A DNA stretch of 64,000 nucleotides from an uncultured Lachnospiraceae bacterium (GCA_910577785.1 CAJTNT010000008.1:1-64000); one strand, 5' to 3'. Shown: positions 7,536-17,029, counted from the stretch's first letter. Numbers and translations are program-made. The notes: generated by a model not told the origin, from the letters alone.

Positions 7536-7952
7536 TCAGCCCCCTTCTTCTTCGTACTTTTCCAGCAGGCTCTTCAGCTCCCGGATCACGGCCTCCTTCT
7601 TCTTCGCCTTGGTTCCGCTCCCCAGCAGGGCGGAAATCATTGGGCGGCAGCCGCCCCCATCATCCTGGTAATAGCGGTCAAACTGCATGGCCACATAATC
7701 ATTGGCGGACAGGGCAGGGCGGAACACCCTCCCATAGGCCTTGCCCAGCCTCACAATGTCTGCTACCTCAATCGCGCCTTTCTTCTCCAGCCCTCGGAGG
7801 ATACTCTGGATGGAGGACGCAGGCCAGGTACGGTTAGGGATGCGCTCTGCAATCTCAGATGCGCTTAACGGCTCTTTGCTCTCCCACAGAACCTTCATCG
7901 ATGCTTCCTCCTTGGCAGATAAATAGAAAAAATCAGCCTTCTTTTTTTTCAA
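7536..7952 (-). CDS. BlaI/MecI-family repressor
   Basis: The product has 138 residues. The start is TTG 7952, with AGGAGG 8 bases upstream. The winged helix spans about 10-85 (LSAKEEASMKVLWESKEPLS, SSIQSILRGLEKKGAI), followed by a helical dimer tail, as in the Penicillinase_R family. It should repress its own operon and be removed when the adjacent M56 protease is triggered. Candidate half-sites CTACTACACT and CTACTATAAT lie between the gene and its promoter at 8062-8091. Confidence 0.85.
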   Translation of the reverse strand: MKKKKADFFYLSAKEEASMKVLWESKEPLSASEIAERIPNRTWPASSIQSILRGLEKKGAIEVADIVRLGKAYGRVFRPALSANDYVAMQFDRYYQDDGGGCRPMISALLGSGTKAKKKEAVIRELKSLLEKYEEEGG

Positions 7953-8061
7953 CTCTCTTACCTCCTCTTAGTGTAGTAGCGTATTTATATTTATGTGTAA
8001 TTATTCTATACTTTATAGTTATGCTAATGTGGCTATCAAAGTACGGAATCGTTATATGTTT

Positions 8062-8091
8062 ATTATAGTAGCTATCTCTGATTTATGTCAA
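8062..8091 (-). promoter_or_regulatory. Promoter of the BlaI/M56 operon
   Basis: On the minus strand TTGACA (8091-8086), an 18-base spacer and TATAAT (8067-8062). The -35 is one arm of a 12-base inverted repeat shared with the divergent promoter at 8129-8157. CTACTATAAT at the -10 resembles CTACTACACT nearer the gene, so either may be a BlaI operator half. Confidence 0.65.
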
Positions 8092-8128
8092 TATCAAAAT
8101 TAGTATTTAAAAATAATTTGAAAATAAA

Positions 8129-8160
8129 TTGACATAAATGCATAAATTATATATTATAAT
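8129..8160 (+). promoter_or_regulatory. Promoter of the GtrII-like/GtrB-like gene pair
   Basis: TTGACA (8129-8134), a 17-base spacer and TATTAT (8152-8157; TATAAT at 8155) face right. ATTTATGTCAAT (8081-8092) and ATTGACATAAAT (8127-8138) form a perfect inverted repeat carrying both divergent -35 boxes. The remaining 200 bases before the gene are AT-rich leader with no obvious structure. Confidence 0.65.
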
Positions 8161-8377
8161 TCTAATAGATTTTATTATTTAAAATCTATTGCAGGAAACA
8201 GTAAATCTATTACCTGGAAATACCTTTCCGTTTTAGCAAAAATGCCTTCCGAAAGTGCAGATGCAAAAATGGAGGATTACTCACAGAAATAACATCTCAT
8301 TTGTAAATATGCACAATAGTTTTCAAAAAATAGTGCAAAAAAACAGACTTTAGAATACAATAAATTGGGATTTTTAT

Positions 8378-10144
8378 ATGCAAATTGCACAAAAGACCAA
8401 AAAGAGTAAAAATGAAACGGGGAAAGGAATGGTAGTTATGATGCAGAATGTGATAGGGAGGGTATCAGCGAAAGCAACAAGAAAAGCAGCTGCGATAGCA
8501 ACAGGAAAAGCAGCTGCGATAGCAACAGGAAAGGCAACAGCAAAAACGACAGGTAAAGCAGCTGCGATAACAACAGGAAAGGCAATAGCAAAAACGACAG
8601 GTAAAGCAACAGGTAAGACGGCTGCGATAATGACAGAAAATGCAGCTGCGATAGCGGCAGGATTTTGGAAAAAACGAAAGGAACTTGCCAGGCAATATAA
8701 ATTTATGGTTAAGCCCTGCCTGCTATTGGCGGCAATTTATACCCTGGCAATCAGCGCCCTGCTGCGCGCCAATTACAATTACCGGGATGACCTCAAGAGG
8801 GTAATTTCCGGAAGGAAGGGATGGGAGGATTATGGCAGGTATCTTTCTAATTTCTTATCATCGGTCATCCATGCGGACAGTTACCTGACAGACATCTCTC
8901 CGCTTCCCCAGCTAATTGCTGTCCTGTTTCTCGCGATGTCTGGAATTATCCTATGGCATTCCCTTTCAAAGAAACGGAAAATCTCTGTCTGGGATTTGGC
9001 AGCGCTTGTCCCCTTGGGCGTTTCCCCCTATTTTTTGGCATGTATTTCCTATAAATATGATTCTCCTTATATGGCGTTATCCATTTTCATGTCTGTCCTG
9101 CCCATTTTATTTATAGAGCGCGGGACGCTAACATATCTGTGTGCCGTAACCCTTGGCACTTTCCTGATGTGCGCTACATACCAGGCATCCAGCGGAATAT
9201 TTCCCATGCTGGTTCTTTTGCTCTGTATGAGGCTCTGGAACCAAGGGGAAGATATGCGGGCGATCCGAAAGCTTGCTGTAACTTCTGCGGTTGGATATCT
9301 TGCTGGCCTGATGATATTTAAGCTATTTTTAATGCCTCCTTCCAACAGGAAGTACGTAGTAACCTCACTCCCGCCATGGGAAAGACTAATCCCGGAAACG
9401 GCCACACACCTGGCAAAATATTTTTCGCTTATCTGGGAGGGCTTTAAACAAGAATGGCTGATCTTAATCCTATGTATGGCAGCTGCGGTGAGCGTTGTAA
9501 TAATCCGTGATTCGAAAAGGAATAAATTTGCGGCGGCCTTCCTGTCTGTCATTACCCTGTCGGCCATGTTACTGCTTTCCTTTGGGGTATATCCTGTTTT
9601 ATCAAAGCCATTATTTTATGCAAGGGCAATGTATGGATTTGGCGTATTTATCTCCTTGCTCGGGGTCTGCATTTCCACAAGCGATAAAATGTATTGTGGG
9701 AAATTGGCGTGCCTCGCGCTGGGCTGGTGCTTTTTTGTATTTTCTTTTACCTATGGCAACGCACTGCAGATCCAGGAAGATTATGCAAAATTCCGGGTGG
9801 AGGAGGTGCTGGACGACTTGAAGGATATGGATATCATGACGCCAGAAAATAGCCATGAGAAAATCAGCATACAGTTTTCCGGCGCCATAGGATATGCCCC
9901 GGCAATCAAGCATATGCCGAAGGATTCGAAAATAATGGAACAGCTGATGCCCCCGCCAATCAGTAAGTTCCGCTACAATGAGCTGTATCAATTTTTCTAT
10001 TATTACAAGTTAAAACATATACGCAGGAACCTTCCCCAGGATTCTGGCGTGGATTTCAAAACTTACCATCTTCCCGTGCTGAAAGACACAATATTCCATA
10101 CCATCCGCGGCAAAGATGGCTGCATATTGATTGAACTGAAGTAA
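8378..10144 (+). CDS. GtrII-family membrane glucosyltransferase with repetitive N-terminus
   Basis: The open frame has 588 residues. ATGs at 8378, 8429 and 8438 are all possible; the last has AAAGGA at good distance. Residues about 25-95 are a Lys/Ala/Thr repeat built on TGKAAAIATGKA and TGKATAKT units, also visible as direct DNA repeats at 8465-8650. From about 105 on it is a polytopic membrane protein matching the Glucos_trans_II pattern, with RDDLKRVISGRKGWEDYGRY after the first segment and 8-10 later segments. Family members move glucose from a lipid carrier onto an outer polymer. GtrB-like 10187-11128 follows at once. No GtrA-like flippase is seen. Confidence 0.75.
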   Translation: MQIAQKTKKSKNETGKGMVVMMQNVIGRVSAKATRKAAAIATGKAAAIATGKATAKTTGKAAAITTGKAIAKTTGKATGKTAAIMTENAAAIAAGFWKKRKELARQYKFMVKPCLLLAAIYTLAISALLRANYNYRDDLKRVISGRKGWEDYGRYLSNFLSSVIHADSYLTDISPLPQLIAVLFLAMSGIILWHSLSKKRKISVWDLAALVPLGVSPYFLACISYKYDSPYMALSIFMSVLPILFIERGTLTYLCAVTLGTFLMCATYQASSGIFPMLVLLLCMRLWNQGEDMRAIRKLAVTSAVGYLAGLMIFKLFLMPPSNRKYVVTSLPPWERLIPETATHLAKYFSLIWEGFKQEWLILILCMAAAVSVVIIRDSKRNKFAAAFLSVITLSAMLLLSFGVYPVLSKPLFYARAMYGFGVFISLLGVCISTSDKMYCGKLACLALGWCFFVFSFTYGNALQIQEDYAKFRVEEVLDDLKDMDIMTPENSHEKISIQFSGAIGYAPAIKHMPKDSKIMEQLMPPPISKFRYNELYQFFYYYKLKHIRRNLPQDSGVDFKTYHLPVLKDTIFHTIRGKDGCILIELK

Positions 10145-10186
10145 CCCGTTATTTACTGGATGATGTGCTAGCTGGAGGATTTATCT

Positions 10187-11128
10187 ATGATATCGCTGAT
10201 TATACCTTGTTACAACGAACAGGAATCCCTGCCGATTTTTTACAGGGAAGTAACCTCTGTCGCACGGCGCATGGAATCGGAGTATGAACTATTATTTGTG
10301 GATGACGGCTCCAAAGACCGGACGCTTCCTATTTTGAAGGAGCTGGCAGCACAGGATGAACATGTAACGTATTTTTCTTTCTCCAGAAACTTTGGCAAGG
10401 AAGCAGCCATGTATGCTGGTTTCTGCAATGCCAAAGGGGATTATATTGCTGTCATGGATGCGGACATGCAGGATCCGCCTTCCCTATTGCCGCAGATGAC
10501 AGCAATCCTTGAGAGCGGGGAATATGACAGCGTGGCCACCAGGCGTACCAGCCGCACGGGAGAGCCGCCCATCCGAAGCTGGTTTGCAAAGAGGTTTTAC
10601 CGGCTGGTTAACAGAATTTCAGATGCAGATATTGTGGACGGGGCAAGGGATTTCCGGCTGATGCGGCGGGAGATGGCAGAGGCTATCGTATCTATGGGCG
10701 AATACAATCGGTTTTCTAAGGGGATTTTTGGCTGGATTGGATTCCGAACGTATTGGATGCCCTATGACAATATAGAGCGTGCCGCTGGGGAGACAAAATG
10801 GAATTTTTGGAAGCTTTTTAAATATGCCATAGATGGGATTATCAGCTTTTCCCAGGCGCCCTTAAGCATAGCCTCCTGGTTTGGGATGGTGATGACGCTC
10901 CTGTCTTTTCTCTTCCTGTTTCTCATTGTAATCCGTAAGGCAGTATTTGGGGATCCGGTTGCCGGCTGGGCTTCCACCATCTGCGTCATTGTTTTTATTG
11001 GCGGGATCCAGCTGTTCTGCCTGGGTATTATTGGGCAGTATATTGCAAAGGCCTATTTAGAGACCAAAAAGCGCCCTCATTTCATTATTTCGGAAACAAA
11101 TGGGGAGGATGTCAGAAAAATAATTTAA
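10187..11128 (+). CDS. gtrB: GtrB-like polyprenyl-phosphate glucosyltransferase
   Basis: The product has 313 residues, with GGAGG 10 bases before ATG 10187. The N-terminal GT2 domain (LIIPCYNEQESL, FVDDGSKDRT, metal-binding AVMDADMQDPP) is followed by two C-terminal membrane segments near 230-255 and 265-290, as in GtrB/DPM1-type enzymes. These attach a sugar from a nucleotide to undecaprenyl phosphate on the inner face. It lies 42 bases after the GtrII-like gene, so the two probably decorate a surface polymer such as a teichoic acid or capsule. The acceptor is unknown. Confidence 0.85.
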   Translation: MISLIIPCYNEQESLPIFYREVTSVARRMESEYELLFVDDGSKDRTLPILKELAAQDEHVTYFSFSRNFGKEAAMYAGFCNAKGDYIAVMDADMQDPPSLLPQMTAILESGEYDSVATRRTSRTGEPPIRSWFAKRFYRLVNRISDADIVDGARDFRLMRREMAEAIVSMGEYNRFSKGIFGWIGFRTYWMPYDNIERAAGETKWNFWKLFKYAIDGIISFSQAPLSIASWFGMVMTLLSFLFLFLIVIRKAVFGDPVAGWASTICVIVFIGGIQLFCLGIIGQYIAKAYLETKKRPHFIISETNGEDVRKII

Positions 11129-11169
11129 CAGGAAGCCTTTTTCGCAGATGTGCAATATAATGCCGATGC

Positions 11170-12786
11170 CTATACTACAACTTCCAAAATGCTCTTTCCC
11201 CTGCAGGCTGCTTCCCGTATCCCTGTTTTTCCTCTGTTCCTCGCGAAGCTGAAGCTGAGCAGATAGCCTCTTTGCAGATGATACTGTTCCAAATATCCTG
11301 CCAGCTGTTCTTCCCCCTCTGCATGGTATTTTGCCCCGCGCCAGATTTTCAGTTCCACAATATACTGCCTGCCCCGGTAATCAATGACAACGTCTGTCCT
11401 CGTTTTATCCCTTGTCTCTGCCTCCACATAGAAATTACCCGAACCATTGATAATCGGCTTTAAATAGAGCAAAAATATTTTCCTCCCATATTCCTCCAGG
11501 AACTTCCCATCTTCCTTTTGGTACAAAGCAGTATAATATTCATAAAACTTCCGCATTACCAAATCCATATCCAGGTTACCGTGCCGTATAAACTGGTTTC
11601 TATCCGGAATATCCTCGCTTAGAGGCTTTTCCTCAAACAATTCCTCTGATAGGAAATAACTATACAGCTGCATCTCAAAAATACGGTTTGACACAGCCGC
11701 TACCCCATTCTTATCCCGGATAAATCCCAGCATCTTGCCAATATTCATCCACTCACTGTACTCATGGTAGGGATATTCGACCCCACGGAACAGGATATTC
11801 TGCAGCATCCGGCCTAATTGGGGATGTTCCGCAACCTGTTTGACCATATCATCATAAAGCGTATTGGGCCCACGCACCACGGCCTTTACTGCTTCCTGGA
11901 GGCTTTCCCTTGTCCAGGCAGGCTCCCCTTCTTTCACTGCTAGCTGTAGGCCTTCCTCCTTCCATGCAGAAGCCCCCTTCCCTTCATCCATACATTTGCA
12001 TAAGAAAGACACCAGGAATGGATATCCTGATGTATAAGCAAAAATCTGCCCTGCCATATCTGCAATATCCATGCCCGTATGTCTGTCTTGCTCATAGGTG
12101 CAGAGCATCTTCTCAATATCCCAAACAGAAAAACTCATATCCACCTGAAATTCCGCCGCAATATTCCAGGGGCTGTTATAATGCGCTTCCTTCCCGGGCC
12201 GCAGCTTCATCCGCAAGTTCTTGACATCATAAACCCCCGCTAAAATCACGCTTTTAAACGTATCATCCCTCCCCACGCTTCGCCGCAAATATTTTTCCCG
12301 CAGCAGCCCCAAAAAATTCAGGAAAACCTGGTTATCTGCCGCCTTGTCCACCTCGTCTACCATAAGGATAACTTCTTTCTCGCTCATTTGGCAGAACCTG
12401 GTAATTTTCTCTCCCAAAGCATCCAGCGGAAGCTCCTTAGGTATCGGCTGCCGCCAGAACTCCATCAAGGCATCCGATACGCCCTCATTTGCCGCTAATG
12501 CCCTAGCTGCCTTATTCACAATTCCCTGCGCCAGCGTATAGACAGACGCAAAACAGTCCTCTGCCCCTTCAAAGCTAATATCCAGCACCAGATACTCTCC
12601 CTTCAAGCGGTTATAAAGTAACTCCAAAGTGGTAGACTTTCCATACTGCCTGGCGCGGTTTATAGTGAAATATTCGCCGTTTACAATATAATCAGCCACG
12701 ATTTCTTCAATTTTATCCCCAGTATCCACCATATAATGCAGCCCTGGAACGCAAATCCCTGTAATATTAAATTTTTTCTGCTTCAC
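11170..12786 (-). CDS. AAA-like ATPase with C-terminal PD-(D/E)XK-like domain
   Basis: The product has 538 residues from GTG 12786, with GAGGAGGG upstream; the open frame extends 29 codons further without a site. It starts KQKKFNITGICVPGLHYMVD and has the P-loop region INRARQYGKSTTLELL, with a Walker B-like strand VILMVDEVDKA. Near the end TRTDVVIDYRGRQYIVELKI fits the D...ExK core of PD-(D/E)XK nucleases. This is a different family from 2231-3931 but has the same ATPase-plus-nuclease plan and is common in Lachnospiraceae. Function is unproven. It is transcribed alone and converges with gtrB. Confidence 0.8.
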   Translation of the reverse strand: MKQKKFNITGICVPGLHYMVDTGDKIEEIVADYIVNGEYFTINRARQYGKSTTLELLYNRLKGEYLVLDISFEGAEDCFASVYTLAQGIVNKAARALAANEGVSDALMEFWRQPIPKELPLDALGEKITRFCQMSEKEVILMVDEVDKAADNQVFLNFLGLLREKYLRRSVGRDDTFKSVILAGVYDVKNLRMKLRPGKEAHYNSPWNIAAEFQVDMSFSVWDIEKMLCTYEQDRHTGMDIADMAGQIFAYTSGYPFLVSFLCKCMDEGKGASAWKEEGLQLAVKEGEPAWTRESLQEAVKAVVRGPNTLYDDMVKQVAEHPQLGRMLQNILFRGVEYPYHEYSEWMNIGKMLGFIRDKNGVAAVSNRIFEMQLYSYFLSEELFEEKPLSEDIPDRNQFIRHGNLDMDLVMRKFYEYYTALYQKEDGKFLEEYGRKIFLLYLKPIINGSGNFYVEAETRDKTRTDVVIDYRGRQYIVELKIWRGAKYHAEGEEQLAGYLEQYHLQRGYLLSFSFARNRGKTGIREAACRGKSILEVVV

Positions 12787-12837
12787 CCACTGCCCTCCTC
12801 TGAATTTGGGTAGGAAAACAACGCCCCAGAATCTTCC

Positions 12838-12878
12838 TGCTTCAGATTCCGGGGCGCTGCTAGTATAACCCACACTAA
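12838..12878 (-). terminator. Strong hairpin, likely terminator for rpoC
   Basis: On the minus strand CGCCCCGGAATCT pairs with AGATTCTGGGGCG and is followed by TTGTTTTCC. It lies about 260 bases past the rpoC stop and just before the AAA gene's start. Confidence 0.6.
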
Positions 12879-13049
12879 TTAACCATACCTTTCGCTGGCC
12901 TAAATTTTCATCCGCTGCGTTGGTCTACGCTCCGTTTCGATCTGCAGGATATCTGTTTATCTGCAAGGCAAATTTTCAACGGGATAGCCGTACACAGAAC
13001 AAAGGCCTTCCGATATTATAAACAAATGTATCGGCTTTCAACCCATAGC

Positions 13050-13105
13050 GGAGGAAACGGGAGCGCGTTTCCGTTGCAGCCTCCCCGCTTCCGCAGCGAT
13101 CGTCA
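13050..13105 (+). repeat. Dispersed repeat C, copy 1
   Basis: A GC-rich block with GGGAGCGCGTTTCCGTTGC and CTTCCGCAGCGATCG. Related blocks lie at 62288-62355 (plus) and 49986-50064 (minus). It sits in the 12787-13135 gap between the AAA gene and rpoC, which otherwise holds only the hairpin at 12838. Confidence 0.5.
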
Positions 13106-13135
13106 TGCCATTCCCTCATATAAACTACCATTCAT

Positions 13136-16100
13136 TTATGATTCCGCATTTACTGGCAAAACTCCGTCCTCTTCTGCCATGCCATAATCGGTGTCTTCTT
13201 CGTCATAACCAGACGCTTCCTCTGCGATATCATAATCGGAGCCTTCCCCATCATAATCGGATGCTTCATCGGCCATATCGTAATCTAAGCCTTCTTCGTC
13301 AGCTTCGTCATAATCCAGATCCTCGTCATAATCAGCCTCATCATAATCCAGATCCTCGTCTTCATCCGCTTCGTTAAAATCCAGCTCTTTCTCGCCTTCC
13401 TCAGACATGTTGTAGCTGAAATCCATCATATCCTCTTCAAAATAGATTTCCTCTGTCTCATCCACATCCGTAGAGAGCTTAATGTCACGGTAACGCTTCA
13501 TGCCGGTCCCTGCCGGAATCAGCTTGCCGATAATTACATTTTCTTTAAGCCCAATCAGCGGGTCAACCTTGCCCTTGATGGCTGCTTCTGTCAGCACCTT
13601 GGTCGTCTCCTGGAAGGAGGCTGCCGAAAGGAAGGAATTGGTAGCCAGGGACGCTTTGGTAATCCCCAGCATCACCTGTTTGCCTTCTGCCGGCTCCAGC
13701 CCCTCCTGCTCCAGGCGCTCATTGGTATCCTCATACTCCAGGATATCCACCAATGTCCCTGGCAGGAACTCGGAATCTCCATTGTTCTCAATGCGGATCT
13801 TCTTCAGCATCTGGCGCACAATCACTTCGATATGCTTGTCGTTGATATCCACACCCTGGAGGCGGTATACGCGCTGCACCTCCTGGATCATATAATCCTG
13901 CACGGCGCGGACGCCTTTTATCTTCAGGATATCGTGAGGGTTGACGCTTCCTTCGGTCAGCTCATCGCCTGCCTCCAGCATGGCGCCGTCGGCAATCTTA
14001 ATCCGTGAGCCATAGGGGATCAGGTATGCCTTCATCTCACCGGTTTCATCGTTGGTGACGATCACCTCACGCTTCTTCTTCGTGTCTTTAATCGTAGCCC
14101 TACCAGCAAATTCGGTAATAATGGCAAGACCCTTTGGCTTACGCGCCTCAAACAGCTCCTCTACACGGGGAAGACCTTGGGTAATGTCATTGCCGGCCAC
14201 GCCGCCGGTATGGAAGGTACGCATCGTCAGCTGCGTCCCCGGCTCACCAATGGACTGCGCGGCAATAATGCCAACCGATTCTCCAACCTGTACCGCCTGG
14301 CCCGTGGCCATATTGGCGCCGTAGCACTTGGCGCAGATGCCATTGTGGGAACGGCAGGTAAGGACAGTTCGGATTTTCACCCGATCCAAAGGCTTGCCCT
14401 TGTGGTCAACGCCCTTGCTCATGACAACTGCCGCCCGCCTGGGGGTAATGATATGGTTGGCCCGAACCAGCACATTGCCTTCGGCGTCACAGATGTCCTC
14501 GCAGGCAAAACGCCCGGTAATCCGCTCCTGCAGGCTCTCAATCTCTTCCTTGCCTTCTACAAAGGCCTTCACATACATGCCCGGCGCTTCCTTGCCTTCA
14601 CAGCAGTCAATGTCGCGGATAATCAGCTCCTGGGACACATCCACCAGACGCCTTGTCAGGTAACCGGAGTCCGCCGTACGTAAAGCCGTGTCAGAAAGCC
14701 CTTTCCGTGCGCCATGGGCGGACATAAAGTACTCCAATACGTCCAGGCCTTCACGGAAATTTGATTTAATCGGCAACTCAATCGTACGCCCGGTTGTATC
14801 TGCCATCAGCCCGCGCATCCCTGCCAGCTGCTTAATCTGCTTGTCAGAACCACGTGCGCCGGAATCCGCCATCATATAGATATTGTTGTAATGGTCTAAG
14901 CCGCCCAGCAGCTCCTTGGTCAGGATATCATCTGTCTGCTTCCAGGTCTCTACCACTTCCTTGTAACGCTCTTCCTCGGTAATCAGGCCGCGCTTGTAGT
15001 TCTTGGTAATCTTATCCACCGTATCCTGCGCCTGCTTGATCATCTCTGGCTTCTTGGCCGGCACAGTCATGTCAGAAATGGACACTGTCATTGCCGCCCG
15101 GGTGGAATACTTATAGCCCATGGCCTTGATGTCATCCAGCACTTCAGCCGTCTTGGTCGCCCCATGGATATTGATTACCTTCTCCAGGATCTGCTTGAGG
15201 CCTTTCTTGCCCACATGGAAATCAATTTCAAGCTTCAGGTAATTGTCCGGGTTGCCCCTGTCCACAAACCCCAGATCCTGCGGCAGGATTTCATTGAAAA
15301 TAAAGCGCCCGAGCGTAGACTCCACATTTCCGCTGATTACGCCGCCGTCCGGCATCTCCTTGGTCACACGGACGGTAATCCGCGAATGGAGGGTCAGCGC
15401 ATCATTTTCATAGGCCAGGATGGCCTCATTTACATTCTTAAAAATCTTCCCTTCGCCCAATGCGCCTGGCCGTTCCTGGGTCAGGTAGTAAATGCCCAGC
15501 ACCATATCCTGGGAAGGCACTGCCACCGGCCCGCCGTCAGAAGGCTTCAGCAGGTTATTGGGGGAGAGCAGCAGGAAACGGCACTCAGACTGTGCTTCCA
15601 CAGACAACGGCAGATGCACTGCCATCTGGTCGCCGTCAAAATCTGCATTGAAGGCCGTACATACCAGGGGATGCAGCTTAATGGCCTTGCCTTCTACCAG
15701 AATCGGCTCAAAGGCCTGGATCCCTAGCCTGTGCAGCGTAGGCGCACGGTTCAGCATCACCGGATGCTCCTTGATGACCTCCTCCAGTACGTCCCAGACC
15801 TCGGACTGTAAGCGCTCCACCATCTTCTTGGCGCTCTTGATATTGTGCGCCTTGCCGTTGTACACCAGCTCCTTCATCACAAAGGGCTTGAACAGCTCAA
15901 TCGCCATCTCCTTCGGCAGGCCGCACTGGTAAATCTTCAGCTCCGGCCCCACCACGATAACGGAACGGCCGGAATAATCCACACGTTTGCCCAGCAGGTT
16001 CTGGCGGAAACGTCCAGATTTGCCCTTCAGCATATCGGAAAGGGATTTGAGCGCACGGTTGCCAGGCCCGGTCACCGGGCGGCCCCTGCGGCCATTGTCA

Positions 16101-17011
16101 ATCAGCGCGTCTACGGCTTCCTGCAGCATACGCTTCTCATTGCGGACAATAATATCCGGCGCACCCAGCTCCAGCAGCCTGCGCAGGCGGTTGTTGCGGT
16201 TGATAATCCTGCGGTAAAGGTCGTTAAGATCGGAAGTTGCGAAACGCCCGCCGTCCAGCTGCACCATGGGGCGCAAATCTGGCGGAATCACTGGGATGAC
16301 GTCCATAATCATCCATTCCGGGCGGTTGCCAGAACCGCGGAAGGCCTCCACTACCTCCAGGCGCTTAATAATCCTTGCGCGCTTTTGGCCGGTGGCGTCC
16401 CGAAGCCCTGCCTTTAACTCTACGGAATCCTTCTCCAAATCAATGGCCTCTAACAGTTCCTTGATGGACTCCGCACCCATGCCAACGCGGAAACTGTCGC
16501 CATATTCTTTCCTCGCGTCCTGATACTCAGCCTCAGAGAGGATCTGCTTGTACTGAAGGCCGCTGTCTCCCTTATCCAGCACGATATAAGAAGCAAAATA
16601 CAGTACTTTTTCCAATGTCCTTGGAGATAAGTCAAGGATCAGCCCCATACGGCTAGGGATTCCCTTGAAATACCAGATATGGGAAACGGGAGCCGCCAGC
16701 TCGATATGCCCCATCCGCTCCCTGCGGACGCTCGCCTTCGTGATTTCCACGCCACAGCGATCACAGACTACGCCTTTATAGCGGATTTTTTTGTATTTTC
16801 CGCAGTGGCATTCCCAGTCCTTGCTTGGCCCGAAAATTTTCTCACAGAACAGCCCATCTTTCTCCGGCTTCAGCGTCCTGTAATTAATCGTCTCCGGCTT
16901 CTTCACCTCGCCCCTGGACCATTCCCTGATTTTCTCAGGAGACGCCAGCCCAATCTTGATGGCGTCAAACGTAATCGGCTGGTACTTCTCTTTATTCATA
17001 GCCTCCGGCAT
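13136..17011 (-). CDS. rpoC: RNA polymerase beta' subunit
   Basis: The product has about 1291 residues and is a catalytic subunit of RNA polymerase. Start ATG 17011 is preferred over GTG 17020, which overlaps the ribosome site AAGGGAG. Visible features are the N-terminal zinc ribbon (CHCGKYKKIRYKGVVCDRCG), the active-site NADFDGDQMAVH, the bridge/trigger region and the second Cys cluster (CRSHNGICAKCYG). The last 80 residues are an unusual acidic repeat (DLDYDEADYDEDLDYDEADE and variants) ahead of VLPVNAES. Many Clostridia have a shorter, plainer end. rpoB lies 18 bases upstream in the same operon. Confidence 0.97.
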   Translation of the reverse strand: MPEAMNKEKYQPITFDAIKIGLASPEKIREWSRGEVKKPETINYRTLKPEKDGLFCEKIFGPSKDWECHCGKYKKIRYKGVVCDRCGVEITKASVRRERMGHIELAAPVSHIWYFKGIPSRMGLILDLSPRTLEKVLYFASYIVLDKGDSGLQYKQILSEAEYQDARKEYGDSFRVGMGAESIKELLEAIDLEKDSVELKAGLRDATGQKRARIIKRLEVVEAFRGSGNRPEWMIMDVIPVIPPDLRPMVQLDGGRFATSDLNDLYRRIINRNNRLRRLLELGAPDIIVRNEKRMLQEAVDALIDNGRRGRPVTGPGNRALKSLSDMLKGKSGRFRQNLLGKRVDYSGRSVIVVGPELKIYQCGLPKEMAIELFKPFVMKELVYNGKAHNIKSAKKMVERLQSEVWDVLEEVIKEHPVMLNRAPTLHRLGIQAFEPILVEGKAIKLHPLVCTAFNADFDGDQMAVHLPLSVEAQSECRFLLLSPNNLLKPSDGGPVAVPSQDMVLGIYYLTQERPGALGEGKIFKNVNEAILAYENDALTLHSRITVRVTKEMPDGGVISGNVESTLGRFIFNEILPQDLGFVDRGNPDNYLKLEIDFHVGKKGLKQILEKVINIHGATKTAEVLDDIKAMGYKYSTRAAMTVSISDMTVPAKKPEMIKQAQDTVDKITKNYKRGLITEEERYKEVVETWKQTDDILTKELLGGLDHYNNIYMMADSGARGSDKQIKQLAGMRGLMADTTGRTIELPIKSNFREGLDVLEYFMSAHGARKGLSDTALRTADSGYLTRRLVDVSQELIIRDIDCCEGKEAPGMYVKAFVEGKEEIESLQERITGRFACEDICDAEGNVLVRANHIITPRRAAVVMSKGVDHKGKPLDRVKIRTVLTCRSHNGICAKCYGANMATGQAVQVGESVGIIAAQSIGEPGTQLTMRTFHTGGVAGNDITQGLPRVEELFEARKPKGLAIITEFAGRATIKDTKKKREVIVTNDETGEMKAYLIPYGSRIKIADGAMLEAGDELTEGSVNPHDILKIKGVRAVQDYMIQEVQRVYRLQGVDINDKHIEVIVRQMLKKIRIENNGDSEFLPGTLVDILEYEDTNERLEQEGLEPAEGKQVMLGITKASLATNSFLSAASFQETTKVLTEAAIKGKVDPLIGLKENVIIGKLIPAGTGMKRYRDIKLSTDVDETEEIYFEEDMMDFSYNMSEEGEKELDFNEADEDEDLDYDEADYDEDLDYDEADEEGLDYDMADEASDYDGEGSDYDIAEEASGYDEEDTDYGMAEEDGVLPVNAES

Positions 17012-17029
17012 GTATGTCACTCCCTTCCG

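Noticed and set aside
8465..8650. Possible CRISPR-like or satellite array
   Set aside because: The repeats are in frame, unequal and without unique spacers; they encode the Lys/Ala/Thr N-terminus.
13105..13377. A His/Arg/Pro-rich reading frame opposite the RpoC tail
   Set aside because: It is the antisense shadow of the GAYGAY-rich acidic repeat; no ribosome site or independent support.
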